NCBI GenBank assembly: GCA_002440705.1
Contig: DJVA01000072.1
Location: 1 to 38,743 of the forward strand
Direction: 5' to 3'
Length of the DNA stretch: 38,743 bases
From: Flavobacteriaceae bacterium UBA6268
Lineage (GTDB): Bacteria > Bacteroidota > Bacteroidia > Flavobacteriales > Flavobacteriaceae
Position 1 is the first letter of the stretch, and each line of letters begins with the position of its first letter. This document shows, piece after piece, positions 1 to 7,259 of the stretch. The notes under the pieces are model-generated. The model was not told where the DNA came from, ran no database searches, and saw nothing but the letters and a program-made list of their open reading frames with translations. A program made the translations under genes and the position numbers.

Positions 1-18
1 GGCCCTTTGGGCCGCCCC
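1..18 (-). terminator. Partial GC-rich hairpin, cut by the window edge
   Basis: GGCCC (1-5), a TTT loop and GGGCC (9-13) form the inner part of a hairpin whose right arm continues as GCCCC to 18. The outer left arm would lie outside the window. It sits 23 nt beyond the ssb stop, so it probably ends ssb transcription. The arms resemble the complete hairpin at 15493-15514. The T-run needed to confirm a terminator is not visible. Confidence 0.4.
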
Positions 19-41
19 GACACAATCCTAGGGAAAGTTCT

Positions 42-377
42 TTAGGCCTTTCCAAGTAACAACAATTCGTTGCAAACCACTTCCGTGGTATAGCGTTTGT
101 GGCCTTCTTTGTCTTCCCAGGAGCGCGTGGTCAATTTGCCTTCCACGGCCACTTCTTTACCCTTTCCTACATAATTTTCAACAATTTCGGCGGTTTTCCC
201 CCAAGCCACAACGTTGTGCCACTGCGTCTCGGTGATGCGCTCGCCTTTGTTGTTTTTGTAGGAATCGTTTGTGGCAATCGAGAATTTTGCCAACTTCTTT
301 CCCGATTCCAAGGTGATGACTTCGGGATCATTCCCAAGGTTTCCGATCAACTGTACTTTGTTTCTTAACGTACTCAT
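42..377 (-). CDS. ssb: Single-stranded DNA-binding protein
   Basis: This encodes an OB-fold protein that coats single-stranded DNA during replication, repair and recombination. The product is 111 aa. It begins MSTLRNKVQLIGNLGNDPEV and contains the typical SSB stretches FSIATNDSY, TQWHNVVAWGKTAEI and YVGKGKEVAVEGKL. The reading frame stays open 24 codons further upstream, but those residues do not look like SSB, so the ATG at 377 is chosen. It lacks the long acidic C-terminal tail of E. coli SSB and ends in NELLLLGKA. It may therefore be one of the short SSB paralogues that many Bacteroidota carry, rather than the only replicative SSB. It is divergent from acs, and a -7 element lies at 435-442. 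Confidence 0.92.
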   Translation of the reverse strand: MSTLRNKVQLIGNLGNDPEVITLESGKKLAKFSIATNDSYKNNKGERITETQWHNVVAWGKTAEIVENYVGKGKEVAVEGKLTTRSWEDKEGHKRYTTEVVCNELLLLGKA

Positions 378-434
378 GATAAAATTTTTAATGGTTAAAC
401 AGTCAATATTCAAACTCTTCCAAGTTCGATAGGA

Positions 435-442
435 CAAACTTA
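435..442 (-). promoter_or_regulatory. Putative -7 promoter element for ssb
   Basis: On the minus strand this reads TAAGTTTG, a full match to the Bacteroidota TAnnTTTG -7 box. It lies about 58 nt upstream of the ssb ATG. No good -33 TTTG was found at normal spacing. Confidence 0.4.
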
Positions 443-659
443 ACATCACCCAAAAGGAATAATCGGTAGCTACCTATTTACTTACACTTGTAGTTGTTTG
501 GAAATAAGTACAATTAGTTGGAAATTGAACAAAGCCTTTGTAAAAACTTTGTAAATTTCAGGTCAAGAGCTGACTTTCATCATTTATTACTAAGCATTCG
601 TTTAATACCTTGAACATTTATTTTGTAAAGCAGCCGTCCAACATCAAATTGAGCCTGTT

Positions 660-2567
660 ATGAGTAACTACCATATCAAAAACCTTGAAGAATACTACCA
701 AGTATATCGTAAAAGTGTACGCGATCCCGAAACCTTTTGGGAAGAAGTTGCCGAAGAACATTTTGTTTGGCGCAAACGATGGAATCGGGTGTTACATTGG
801 GATTTTACCAAACCGGAAATCAAATGGTTTGAAGGTGCTGAACTCAATATCACCGAAAATTGCATTGATCGGCACTTGGCTACCCGAGGCGATAAAACCG
901 CCATCCTTTTTGAGCCCAATGATCCTAACGAAAAAGCCCAACACATTTCCTATAAGGAATTAAGGAGAAAAGTTTGTCAGTTTGCCAATGTCCTCAAGGA
1001 AAAGGGCATCCAAAAGGGAGACCGGGTGTGCATTTACCTCCCGATGATTCCTGAATTGGCCTATGCCGTTCTGGCCTGTGCACGCATTGGAGCAATCCAT
1101 AGTGTCGTTTTTGCAGGTTTTTCTGCATCGGCATTGGCTACGCGAATCAACGACTCGGAATGCAAAATGGTCATCACAAGCGACGGTAGTTTCCGAGGAA
1201 ATAAAACCATCGATTTAAAGGGAATCGTGGATGAAGCTCTTGAATCGTGTCCTAGTGTTACTTCCGTACTGGTTGCCAAACGAACTCAAACCACCATCGC
1301 TATGAAGGCAGGCAGGGATTACTGGTTAGAACCCCTTATGGAAGTGGCCTATAAAGATTATGTCCCTGAAGTCATGGATGCCGAAGACCCCCTTTTTATT
1401 CTGTATACTTCTGGTTCCACAGGCATGCCCAAAGGCATGGTACATACCACAGGTGGTTATATGGTGTACACAGCTTATACCTTCAAAAATGTCTTCCAAT
1501 ATCGGGAAAATGATATCTTTTGGTGTACCGCAGATATTGGCTGGATCACAGGGCACAGTTATATTTTGTACGGTCCTTTAGCTAATGGTGCTACTACCGT
1601 GCTGTTTGAAGGAGTTCCTTCCTACCCCGACTTTGGTCGCTTTTGGCAAATCATCGAAAAACATAAGATTACCCAGTTTTACACGGCTCCAACAGCCATT
1701 CGTGCCTTGGCCAAGGAAAAATTGGATTATGTGGAAGCCTACGATCTTTCTAGTTTGAAAGTGTTGGGAACCGTTGGGGAACCCATCAATGAAGAAGCCT
1801 GGCATTGGTACAATGACAATGTTGGAAAAGGAAAAACCCCCATTGTGGATACCTGGTGGCAAACGGAAACAGGGGGCATTATGATCTCTCCCATCCCCTT
1901 TGCAACCCCTACGATTCCCACCTTTGCGACGCTCCCGCTTCCGGGCATTCAACCCTGCCTAGTGGATGAAGATAATCTGGAAATTAACGGAAGTCCTGCC
2001 AACGGTAAGTTGTGTATTAAATTCCCATGGCCCTCCATGGCACGGAGCATCTGGGGTAACCATCAACGCTTCAGAGATACCTATTTTTCAACTTTTGAAA
2101 ATAAATACTTTACCGGAGATGGTGCTTTACGTGACAATACAGGCTATTATCGAATCACCGGAAGAGTGGACGATGTCATCATCGTCTCGGGACACAACCT
2201 CGGTACTGCCCCTATCGAAGATGCCGTCAATGAACATCCCGCCGTAGCCGAAAGTGCTATTGTTGGCTTTCCTCATGATGTAAAAGGAAATGCCCTTTAC
2301 GGTTATGTCATCCTGAAAGAGACCGGAGAAGTGCGCAACCACGACAACCTCCGCAAGGAAATCAATCAGTTGATTACCGAAAAAATAGGTCCTATTGCCA
2401 AATTGGAGAAAATTCAATTTACCCCAGGCTTGCCCAAGACCCGAAGCGGTAAGATCATGCGGCGTATCCTCCGCAAAATTGCGCACAAGGATACTTCAGA
2501 CCTAGGAGATACCAGCACCTTACTGAATCCTGAGGTGGTTGAGGACATCATCAAAAATGCTTTGTAG
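660..2567 (+). CDS. acs: Acetyl-CoA synthetase (AMP-forming acetate-CoA ligase)
   Basis: This enzyme activates acetate to acetyl-CoA through an acetyl-adenylate (EC 6.2.1.1) in the cytoplasm, for acetate scavenging. At 635 aa it is close to the usual Acs length of about 650. Seen in order: an N-terminal Acs domain (FWEEVAEEHFVWRKRW), the AMP-binding P-loop YTSGSTGMPKG near residues 249-259, WWQTETGG near 399-406, which forms part of the acyl pocket, SGHNLGTAPIE from residue 510, and the C-terminal TRSGKIMRR. K598 in that last motif corresponds to the catalytic lysine that is reversibly acetylated in known Acs proteins. The pocket Trp and short N-terminus favour acetate over longer acids. Acetoacetyl- or propionyl-CoA synthetase is less likely. 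The gene stands alone, divergent from ssb. Confidence 0.93.
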   Translation: MSNYHIKNLEEYYQVYRKSVRDPETFWEEVAEEHFVWRKRWNRVLHWDFTKPEIKWFEGAELNITENCIDRHLATRGDKTAILFEPNDPNEKAQHISYKELRRKVCQFANVLKEKGIQKGDRVCIYLPMIPELAYAVLACARIGAIHSVVFAGFSASALATRINDSECKMVITSDGSFRGNKTIDLKGIVDEALESCPSVTSVLVAKRTQTTIAMKAGRDYWLEPLMEVAYKDYVPEVMDAEDPLFILYTSGSTGMPKGMVHTTGGYMVYTAYTFKNVFQYRENDIFWCTADIGWITGHSYILYGPLANGATTVLFEGVPSYPDFGRFWQIIEKHKITQFYTAPTAIRALAKEKLDYVEAYDLSSLKVLGTVGEPINEEAWHWYNDNVGKGKTPIVDTWWQTETGGIMISPIPFATPTIPTFATLPLPGIQPCLVDEDNLEINGSPANGKLCIKFPWPSMARSIWGNHQRFRDTYFSTFENKYFTGDGALRDNTGYYRITGRVDDVIIVSGHNLGTAPIEDAVNEHPAVAESAIVGFPHDVKGNALYGYVILKETGEVRNHDNLRKEINQLITEKIGPIAKLEKIQFTPGLPKTRSGKIMRRILRKIAHKDTSDLGDTSTLLNPEVVEDIIKNAL

Positions 2568-2629
2568 TGTAAACTATTTTAATTGGATGCAAATTCATTG
2601 TGAACATTCCGTAAGCGCAGTATTCCGCT

Positions 2630-2662
2630 TTTGAAAATTACGCTCAAAACACCATAAATTTG
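2630..2662 (+). promoter_or_regulatory. Putative Bacteroidota promoter (TTTG-N21-TAAATTTG)
   Basis: The -33 box TTTG (2630-2633) and the -7 box TAAATTTG (2655-2662) are separated by 21 bp. A second -7-like TACATTTG follows at 2665-2672. The expected start of transcription is only about 12-20 nt before the gene at 2681. Confidence 0.5.
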
Positions 2663-2680
2663 GCTACATTTGTCCCAACA

Positions 2681-3205
2681 TTGAAAAAATTGCTCAGCAT
2701 ACTAATACTCAGTGCCATCCTGCTTCCTTCTTTAGGGACTTGGGCTTGGTTCAAACTGCAGCAGCAGGAGCTAAGGAAGGAAGTGCGGCAATCCCTTTTC
2801 AATAAAAATAAAGGGGACCTAGCGCTGTTGGTATTTTCGGAGGAAGCTTTTGCTTCCAAATTGCGTTGGGAAAACGATTGGGAGTTTGAATACGAAGGTT
2901 CGCTTTACGATATTGCAACGCATGAAATTAAAGCAGGAACCCATTACCTCTGGTGTTGGAAGGATTTTAAGGAAATGAATCTCCATGACCAAATGGAAGA
3001 ACTCTTGGCCAAGTCAAGCACTAACGACACTCAAAACAGCAAACAAGTAAAACTATCGCCGTTCTTTCCCCTGTTTTACCAAAACTACATTTCTTGGGGT
3101 TTGAAAGGCGTTCAGGAACAAGAATCCCAGAATCAATTTGGACACCATTCCCTGTACCCATCGATACCCCAAAAACCGCTTTCCCCGCCTCCCATTTTGA
3201 TTTGA
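2681..3205 (+). CDS. Uncharacterised exported or membrane-anchored protein, upstream of TonB receptor
   Basis: I do not recognise a named family. The product is 174 aa if it starts at the TTG at 2681, which gives a classical signal sequence (MKKLLSILILSAILLPSLGTW). The frame is open from another TTG at 2660, but that one overlaps the promoter -7 box; there is no nearby ATG. After the hydrophobic segment come a basic/acidic helix, a central EFEYEGSLYDIATHEI motif, a WCWKDF motif and a Ser/Pro-rich tail ending PLSPPPILI. The gene lies 70 nt upstream of a TonB-dependent receptor in the same direction, so the two probably form one unit. I recall similar small proteins beside flavobacterial TonB receptors, but no function is known to me. 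An accessory role in the same uptake process is inference. Confidence 0.65.
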   Translation: MKKLLSILILSAILLPSLGTWAWFKLQQQELRKEVRQSLFNKNKGDLALLVFSEEAFASKLRWENDWEFEYEGSLYDIATHEIKAGTHYLWCWKDFKEMNLHDQMEELLAKSSTNDTQNSKQVKLSPFFPLFYQNYISWGLKGVQEQESQNQFGHHSLYPSIPQKPLSPPPILI

Positions 3206-3275
3206 TTTTTTTAGAATAACCTTTACCGCATCACCTCCCTGATGCATTATTGTCTTTTTTTAAAAACATGAAATC

Positions 3276-5678
3276 ATGAAAAAAATCCTATTTTGGGGAT
3301 TGTTGCTGGTTGTCCACACGCTCTATTCCCAAACCATCACCATCATCGATGAAGATTCCGGTGAACCGCTGGACCTCGTTACCTTAATGAGCTCCAGCCC
3401 AAAAGCCTTTGCCACAACCAATGCCGATGGGCAAGCGGACATCTCGGCCTTTAAAGATGCCGAAATCATCGAAATACGTACCCTAGGCTATGCAACACTC
3501 AAAAAAAGTTATGCTGAATTGGAAACCCTAAACTTTCAGCTAAGCATGTCGGTTTCCAACATCTCCATGGAACAAGTGGTTATTTCGGCGACCCGTTGGA
3601 GCCAATCCTCGGCACAAATCCCCTCCAAGGTCATTTCAATTTCCCCGCAGATTATCGAATTGCAAAATCCACAGACTGCTGCCGACCTGTTGGGGATTTC
3701 GGGAAAGGTATTCATCCAAAAAAGCCAGCAAGGGGGAGGAAGCCCTATGATCCGTGGGTTTGCCACCAACCGATTGTTGTATTCCGTGGATGGCGTTCGT
3801 ATGAATACGGCCATTTTTAGGGGAGGTAACCTTCAAAACGTAATCTCCCTAGATCCCTTTGCCACCGAACGAGCCGAAGTACTCTTTGGCCCCGATGCCG
3901 TTATTTACGGGAGCGACGCCATTGGTGGTGTTATGAGTTTTCAAACCTTGGTACCCGAATTTTCTGTGGACGAAAAAACCTACGTGTCGGGTAAAGCCAT
4001 AACCCGATATGCTACCGCAAATAATGAAAAAACGGGGCATTTTGATGTCAATGTAGGGTGGAAAAAATGGGCTTTTGTCTCCAGCATTACTTCCAACGAT
4101 TACGGCGACCTGAAGCAAGGGCGTTTTGGTCCCGATGAATTTTTGCGCCCTTTCTATGTAAAACGTCAGGACAGCATGGATGTGGTGGTAACCAACGAAG
4201 ACCCCCGGATTCAAACTCCATCGGGCTATACCCAAATCAACATGATGCAAAAAGTGCGGTTCAAACCCAACGAACACTGGGATTTTCAATATGGGTTTCA
4301 CTATTCCGAAACCTCAGACTACAGTCGCTACGACCGCCAATTACGAACCCGAAATGGACTCCCACGATACGGAGCGTGGAAATACGGTCCGCAAATTTGG
4401 ATGATGAACAACCTCAACATTTTCCAAAATACCGATGGGGGGCTCTACGATGAAATGGCGGTACGGCTGGCCATTCAAAACTTCGAGGAAAGCCGCATCA
4501 GTAGGAATTTCAATGATGAAACCAGGGAAACCCGAAAGGAACGGGTCTACGCCTATTCCGGAAACCTCGATTTCACCAAATCCATCGGTGCCAAAAACAC
4601 CCTGTTTTATGGTTTGGAAGTGGTCTATGATGATGTACGCTCTAATGGAATTGATACCAATATCGACACAGGGGTAGACCAAGTTGGGCCTGCAAGGTAT
4701 CCTTATGCCTCCTGGGTTTCGTATGCGGCTTACCTTTCCTATCAATTCAAGGTGAGTGAACAGTTCTTGCTACAAGCAGGAATTCGCTATAACCATTTTA
4801 CCCTCGATGCTGAATTTGACACTACCTTTTATCCCTTCCCTTTTGAAACGGCCCATCTGGACAATGGTTCCCTCACTGGAAATCTGGGGATGGTTTTCCG
4901 CCCCGCAGAAGACTGGGTCTTAACTGCGAACGCAGCAACGGCTTTTCGGGCTCCAAACGTGGACGATGTAGGAAAAGTTTTTGATTCCGAACCAGGTTCC
5001 GTGGTAGTGCCTAATCCCGATTTGGAAGCCGAATACGCTTACAACGGGGATGTGGGTATTGCCAAAGTATTCGGCAACTCCGTAAAAGTGGATGTCTCTG
5101 CGTATTATACATTGTTAAAGAATGCCTTGGTACGTCGCGATTTCAAATTGAATGGACAGGACAGCATTGTTTATGATGGGGAACTCAGCCAAGTACAAGC
5201 CATTCAAAATGCTGCAGAAGCAAGGGTTTGGGGTGTTCAAGCAGGACTGGAAGTGAAATTGCCTCGCGGATTTTATTTTTCATCTGATTTCAACTACCAA
5301 AAAGGAGAAGAAGAACTGGACGATGGAACCACAAGTCCGTCACGCCATGCCGCCCCTTGGTTTGGGGTGTCCCGCTTGGGCTTCAAAACGCAATACCTGA
5401 GCATTCAAATGTATGTTGACTATAGCGGTGAAGTTAAGTTTGAAGACTTGCCAGAAGAAGAAAAGGGCAAAACGGAAATCTATGCCATTAACAATAATGG
5501 AGATCCTTATGCGGCGGGTTGGTACACCTTGAACTTCAAGGCCAATTACCAACTTACGGACCTGATTTCGGTAAGCGGAGGATTGGAAAACATTACCGAC
5601 CGACGCTACCGCCCCTATAGTTCTGGAATTTCAGGAGCTGGAAGGAATTTCATCCTTTCGCTTAGAGCAAATTTTTAA
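3276..5678 (+). CDS. TonB-dependent receptor with carboxypeptidase-like regulatory domain
   Basis: This is an outer-membrane, energy-dependent uptake channel of 800 aa. Residues 1-19 are a signal peptide (MKKILFWGLLLVVHTLYSQ). Residues 20-90 form the small beta-sandwich domain (DUF4480/CarboxypepD_reg-like) usual in Bacteroidota receptors. The plug follows, with GGGSPMIRGFATNRLLYSVDGVRMN and the ERAEVLFGPDAVIYGSDAIGG signature near residues 200-220. The rest is beta-barrel with alternating aromatic strands, a late ENITDRRYRPYSSGISGAGR motif, and a C-terminal Phe (LSLRANF). No SusD gene follows, so a SusC-type glycan importer is unlikely. The general pattern is that of metal, siderophore or haem receptors, but the substrate cannot be told from sequence. 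A strong terminator follows the gene. Confidence 0.88.
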   Translation: MKKILFWGLLLVVHTLYSQTITIIDEDSGEPLDLVTLMSSSPKAFATTNADGQADISAFKDAEIIEIRTLGYATLKKSYAELETLNFQLSMSVSNISMEQVVISATRWSQSSAQIPSKVISISPQIIELQNPQTAADLLGISGKVFIQKSQQGGGSPMIRGFATNRLLYSVDGVRMNTAIFRGGNLQNVISLDPFATERAEVLFGPDAVIYGSDAIGGVMSFQTLVPEFSVDEKTYVSGKAITRYATANNEKTGHFDVNVGWKKWAFVSSITSNDYGDLKQGRFGPDEFLRPFYVKRQDSMDVVVTNEDPRIQTPSGYTQINMMQKVRFKPNEHWDFQYGFHYSETSDYSRYDRQLRTRNGLPRYGAWKYGPQIWMMNNLNIFQNTDGGLYDEMAVRLAIQNFEESRISRNFNDETRETRKERVYAYSGNLDFTKSIGAKNTLFYGLEVVYDDVRSNGIDTNIDTGVDQVGPARYPYASWVSYAAYLSYQFKVSEQFLLQAGIRYNHFTLDAEFDTTFYPFPFETAHLDNGSLTGNLGMVFRPAEDWVLTANAATAFRAPNVDDVGKVFDSEPGSVVVPNPDLEAEYAYNGDVGIAKVFGNSVKVDVSAYYTLLKNALVRRDFKLNGQDSIVYDGELSQVQAIQNAAEARVWGVQAGLEVKLPRGFYFSSDFNYQKGEEELDDGTTSPSRHAAPWFGVSRLGFKTQYLSIQMYVDYSGEVKFEDLPEEEKGKTEIYAINNNGDPYAAGWYTLNFKANYQLTDLISVSGGLENITDRRYRPYSSGISGAGRNFILSLRANF

Positions 5679-5691
5679 GCCCTATTTTTTA

Positions 5692-5720
5692 AAACCCGTC
5701 ACGAACTGACGGGTTTTTTT
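5692..5720 (+). terminator. Rho-independent terminator after the TonB receptor
   Basis: A perfect 10-bp stem, AAACCCGTCA (5692-5701) with TGACGGGTTT (5707-5716), has a 5-nt loop and is followed by T residues up to 5720. It starts 14 nt past the receptor stop codon. Confidence 0.88.
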
Positions 5721-5745
5721 ACGCCGTATGGCATCCTGAATTTAG

Positions 5746-5753
5746 TATCTTCG
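5746..5753 (+). promoter_or_regulatory. Putative -7 element of the DASS transporter gene
   Basis: TATCTTCG matches TAnnTTTG at 7 of 8 positions and ends 4 nt before the ATG at 5758. If used, the mRNA would have almost no leader. No clear -33 box. Confidence 0.3.
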
Positions 5754-5757
5754 TGTC

Positions 5758-7200
5758 ATGAACACATTTAGGCCTTCGCAGCGCATTACCTTTATGTTGG
5801 GCCCCTTGGTTTTTCTGATCATGGTTTTATGGCCTGGCACTTGGGTTTCCGATACCATGGATCCTGTAATGGCCGTTGCAGCTTGGATGATTGTCTGGTG
5901 GATTGGGGAAGCCGTGGCACTTCCCGTTACGGCGCTCTTACCCATTGTTTTGTTTCCACTTATGGACATCATGGACATTGGGGCTGTCACTGCCAATTAT
6001 GCCAATCCTATCGTTTTTTTGTTTATGGGCGGTTTTGTCATTGCATTGGCATTAGAGCACGTGCAACTTCACAAACGAATAGCCCTTTCCATTCTTAAAA
6101 TAACGGGCACCAAGGCCAATGGTATTGTTTTGGGATTCATGCTTGCAACAGCCCTGATGAGCATGTGGATTTCCAATACAGCCAGTACGGTGGTGATGCT
6201 TCCCATTGCACTTTCGGTCATTCACCTTTTAATTGACGATGCAGATGGTTTTACCAAAAAGGATCAAAATTTTGCCCTCTCCATCATGTTGGGCATTGCC
6301 GCCGCAGCCAATATTGGGGGGATGGCCACCTTAATTGGTACGCCTCCAAACAGTGTGATGCTGGCTTTCATCAACGATCAGTTTCAACTCGATATTGGAT
6401 TCTTGCAATGGATGCTGATGGGGGTTCCCTTTTCGCTGATCATGCTTTTTATCGCATACGTTGTCATTGTAAAAGTTTTTTATCCCAGCGGATTGGGGAC
6501 ACTAAAATCGTCGGAAGCCGTCATTGAAACTCAGCTGAAAAAGTTAGGGCCCATCTCAAAAGGCGAAAAAACAGTTTTGGTTATCTTTCTTTTAACCGCG
6601 TTAGCCTGGATAATGCGAAGCTCTCTTAACCATTGGTTCCCTGGGTTGGGATTGAGTGATACCCTTATCAGCATGATAGGGGCCTTGGCTATGTTTACGG
6701 TACCCCTAAATCTAAAGCAGGGAAGTTTTACCCTCTCTTGGGAAGCCACCTCCCGGTTGCCATGGGGCATCCTTATCCTTTTCGGTGGTGGATTGGCACT
6801 GGCCGATGCCCTTTCGGGGGCAGGGTTTATCGAGATGGTTGGCAATTTTATGGCCAGCAAAGACCATTGGAGTTTTTGGCTGGTAACCACAATATTGGTA
6901 ACGCTCATTCTTTTCATGACCGAATTGATGAGCAATGTAGCCTTGGTAACCATCATGTTGCCAGTAGTCGTTGGGGTTGCACAGGGCTTGGATGCCCCTT
7001 TGCTTACTTTGGTCATTCCCGTTACTTTAGCGGCAAGCTGTGCGTTCATGCTCCCCATGGCTACTCCGCCCAATGCCATTGTTTTTGCTAGTGGGCACGT
7101 AAAAGTCCATCAAATGGTCCGTACCGGGCTGGCACTAAATTTTATCTCCGTAATTGTCCTTATGCTGCTGGCCTATTTAGTGGTCCCATTCCTGTTTTAA
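5758..7200 (+). CDS. DASS/SLC13 family sodium-coupled anion (dicarboxylate) symporter
   Basis: This is an inner-membrane transporter of 480 aa with about 11-12 hydrophobic segments. Members of the DASS family import C4-dicarboxylates, tricarboxylates or sulfate with sodium. Both family hairpin signatures are present: SNTAST (about residues 141-146) paired with GTPPNSVML in the first half, and MSNVALVTIMLP paired with ATPPNAIVFASGHV in the second half. These correspond to the SNT and PPN substrate/sodium sites. The gene sits just before PEP carboxylase in the same direction, which fits a C4-dicarboxylate substrate such as succinate, malate or fumarate. That assignment is inference. Its own terminator-to-ATG gap is short, after the TonB receptor terminator. 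Confidence 0.88.
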   Translation: MNTFRPSQRITFMLGPLVFLIMVLWPGTWVSDTMDPVMAVAAWMIVWWIGEAVALPVTALLPIVLFPLMDIMDIGAVTANYANPIVFLFMGGFVIALALEHVQLHKRIALSILKITGTKANGIVLGFMLATALMSMWISNTASTVVMLPIALSVIHLLIDDADGFTKKDQNFALSIMLGIAAAANIGGMATLIGTPPNSVMLAFINDQFQLDIGFLQWMLMGVPFSLIMLFIAYVVIVKVFYPSGLGTLKSSEAVIETQLKKLGPISKGEKTVLVIFLLTALAWIMRSSLNHWFPGLGLSDTLISMIGALAMFTVPLNLKQGSFTLSWEATSRLPWGILILFGGGLALADALSGAGFIEMVGNFMASKDHWSFWLVTTILVTLILFMTELMSNVALVTIMLPVVVGVAQGLDAPLLTLVIPVTLAASCAFMLPMATPPNAIVFASGHVKVHQMVRTGLALNFISVIVLMLLAYLVVPFLF

Positions 7201-7233
7201 TAGTGGAATAAGCGATTCCGTCCGTAAAAATCG

Positions 7234-7241
7234 TACCTTTA
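7234..7241 (+). promoter_or_regulatory. Putative -7 element of ppc
   Basis: TACCTTTA matches TAnnTTTG except for the last base. It lies 18 nt before the ppc ATG. The gap between the two genes is only 59 nt and no -33 box is convincing, so read-through from the transporter gene is also possible. Confidence 0.35.
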
Positions 7242-7259
7242 GATTTCTAAAAAAAATGC

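Noticed and set aside
660..2567. Acetoacetyl-CoA or propionyl-CoA synthetase instead of acetyl-CoA synthetase
   Set aside because: The acyl-pocket Trp segment, VPSYPDFGRFWQ-type region and overall length follow acetyl-CoA synthetase, and no ketone body or propionate genes are nearby.
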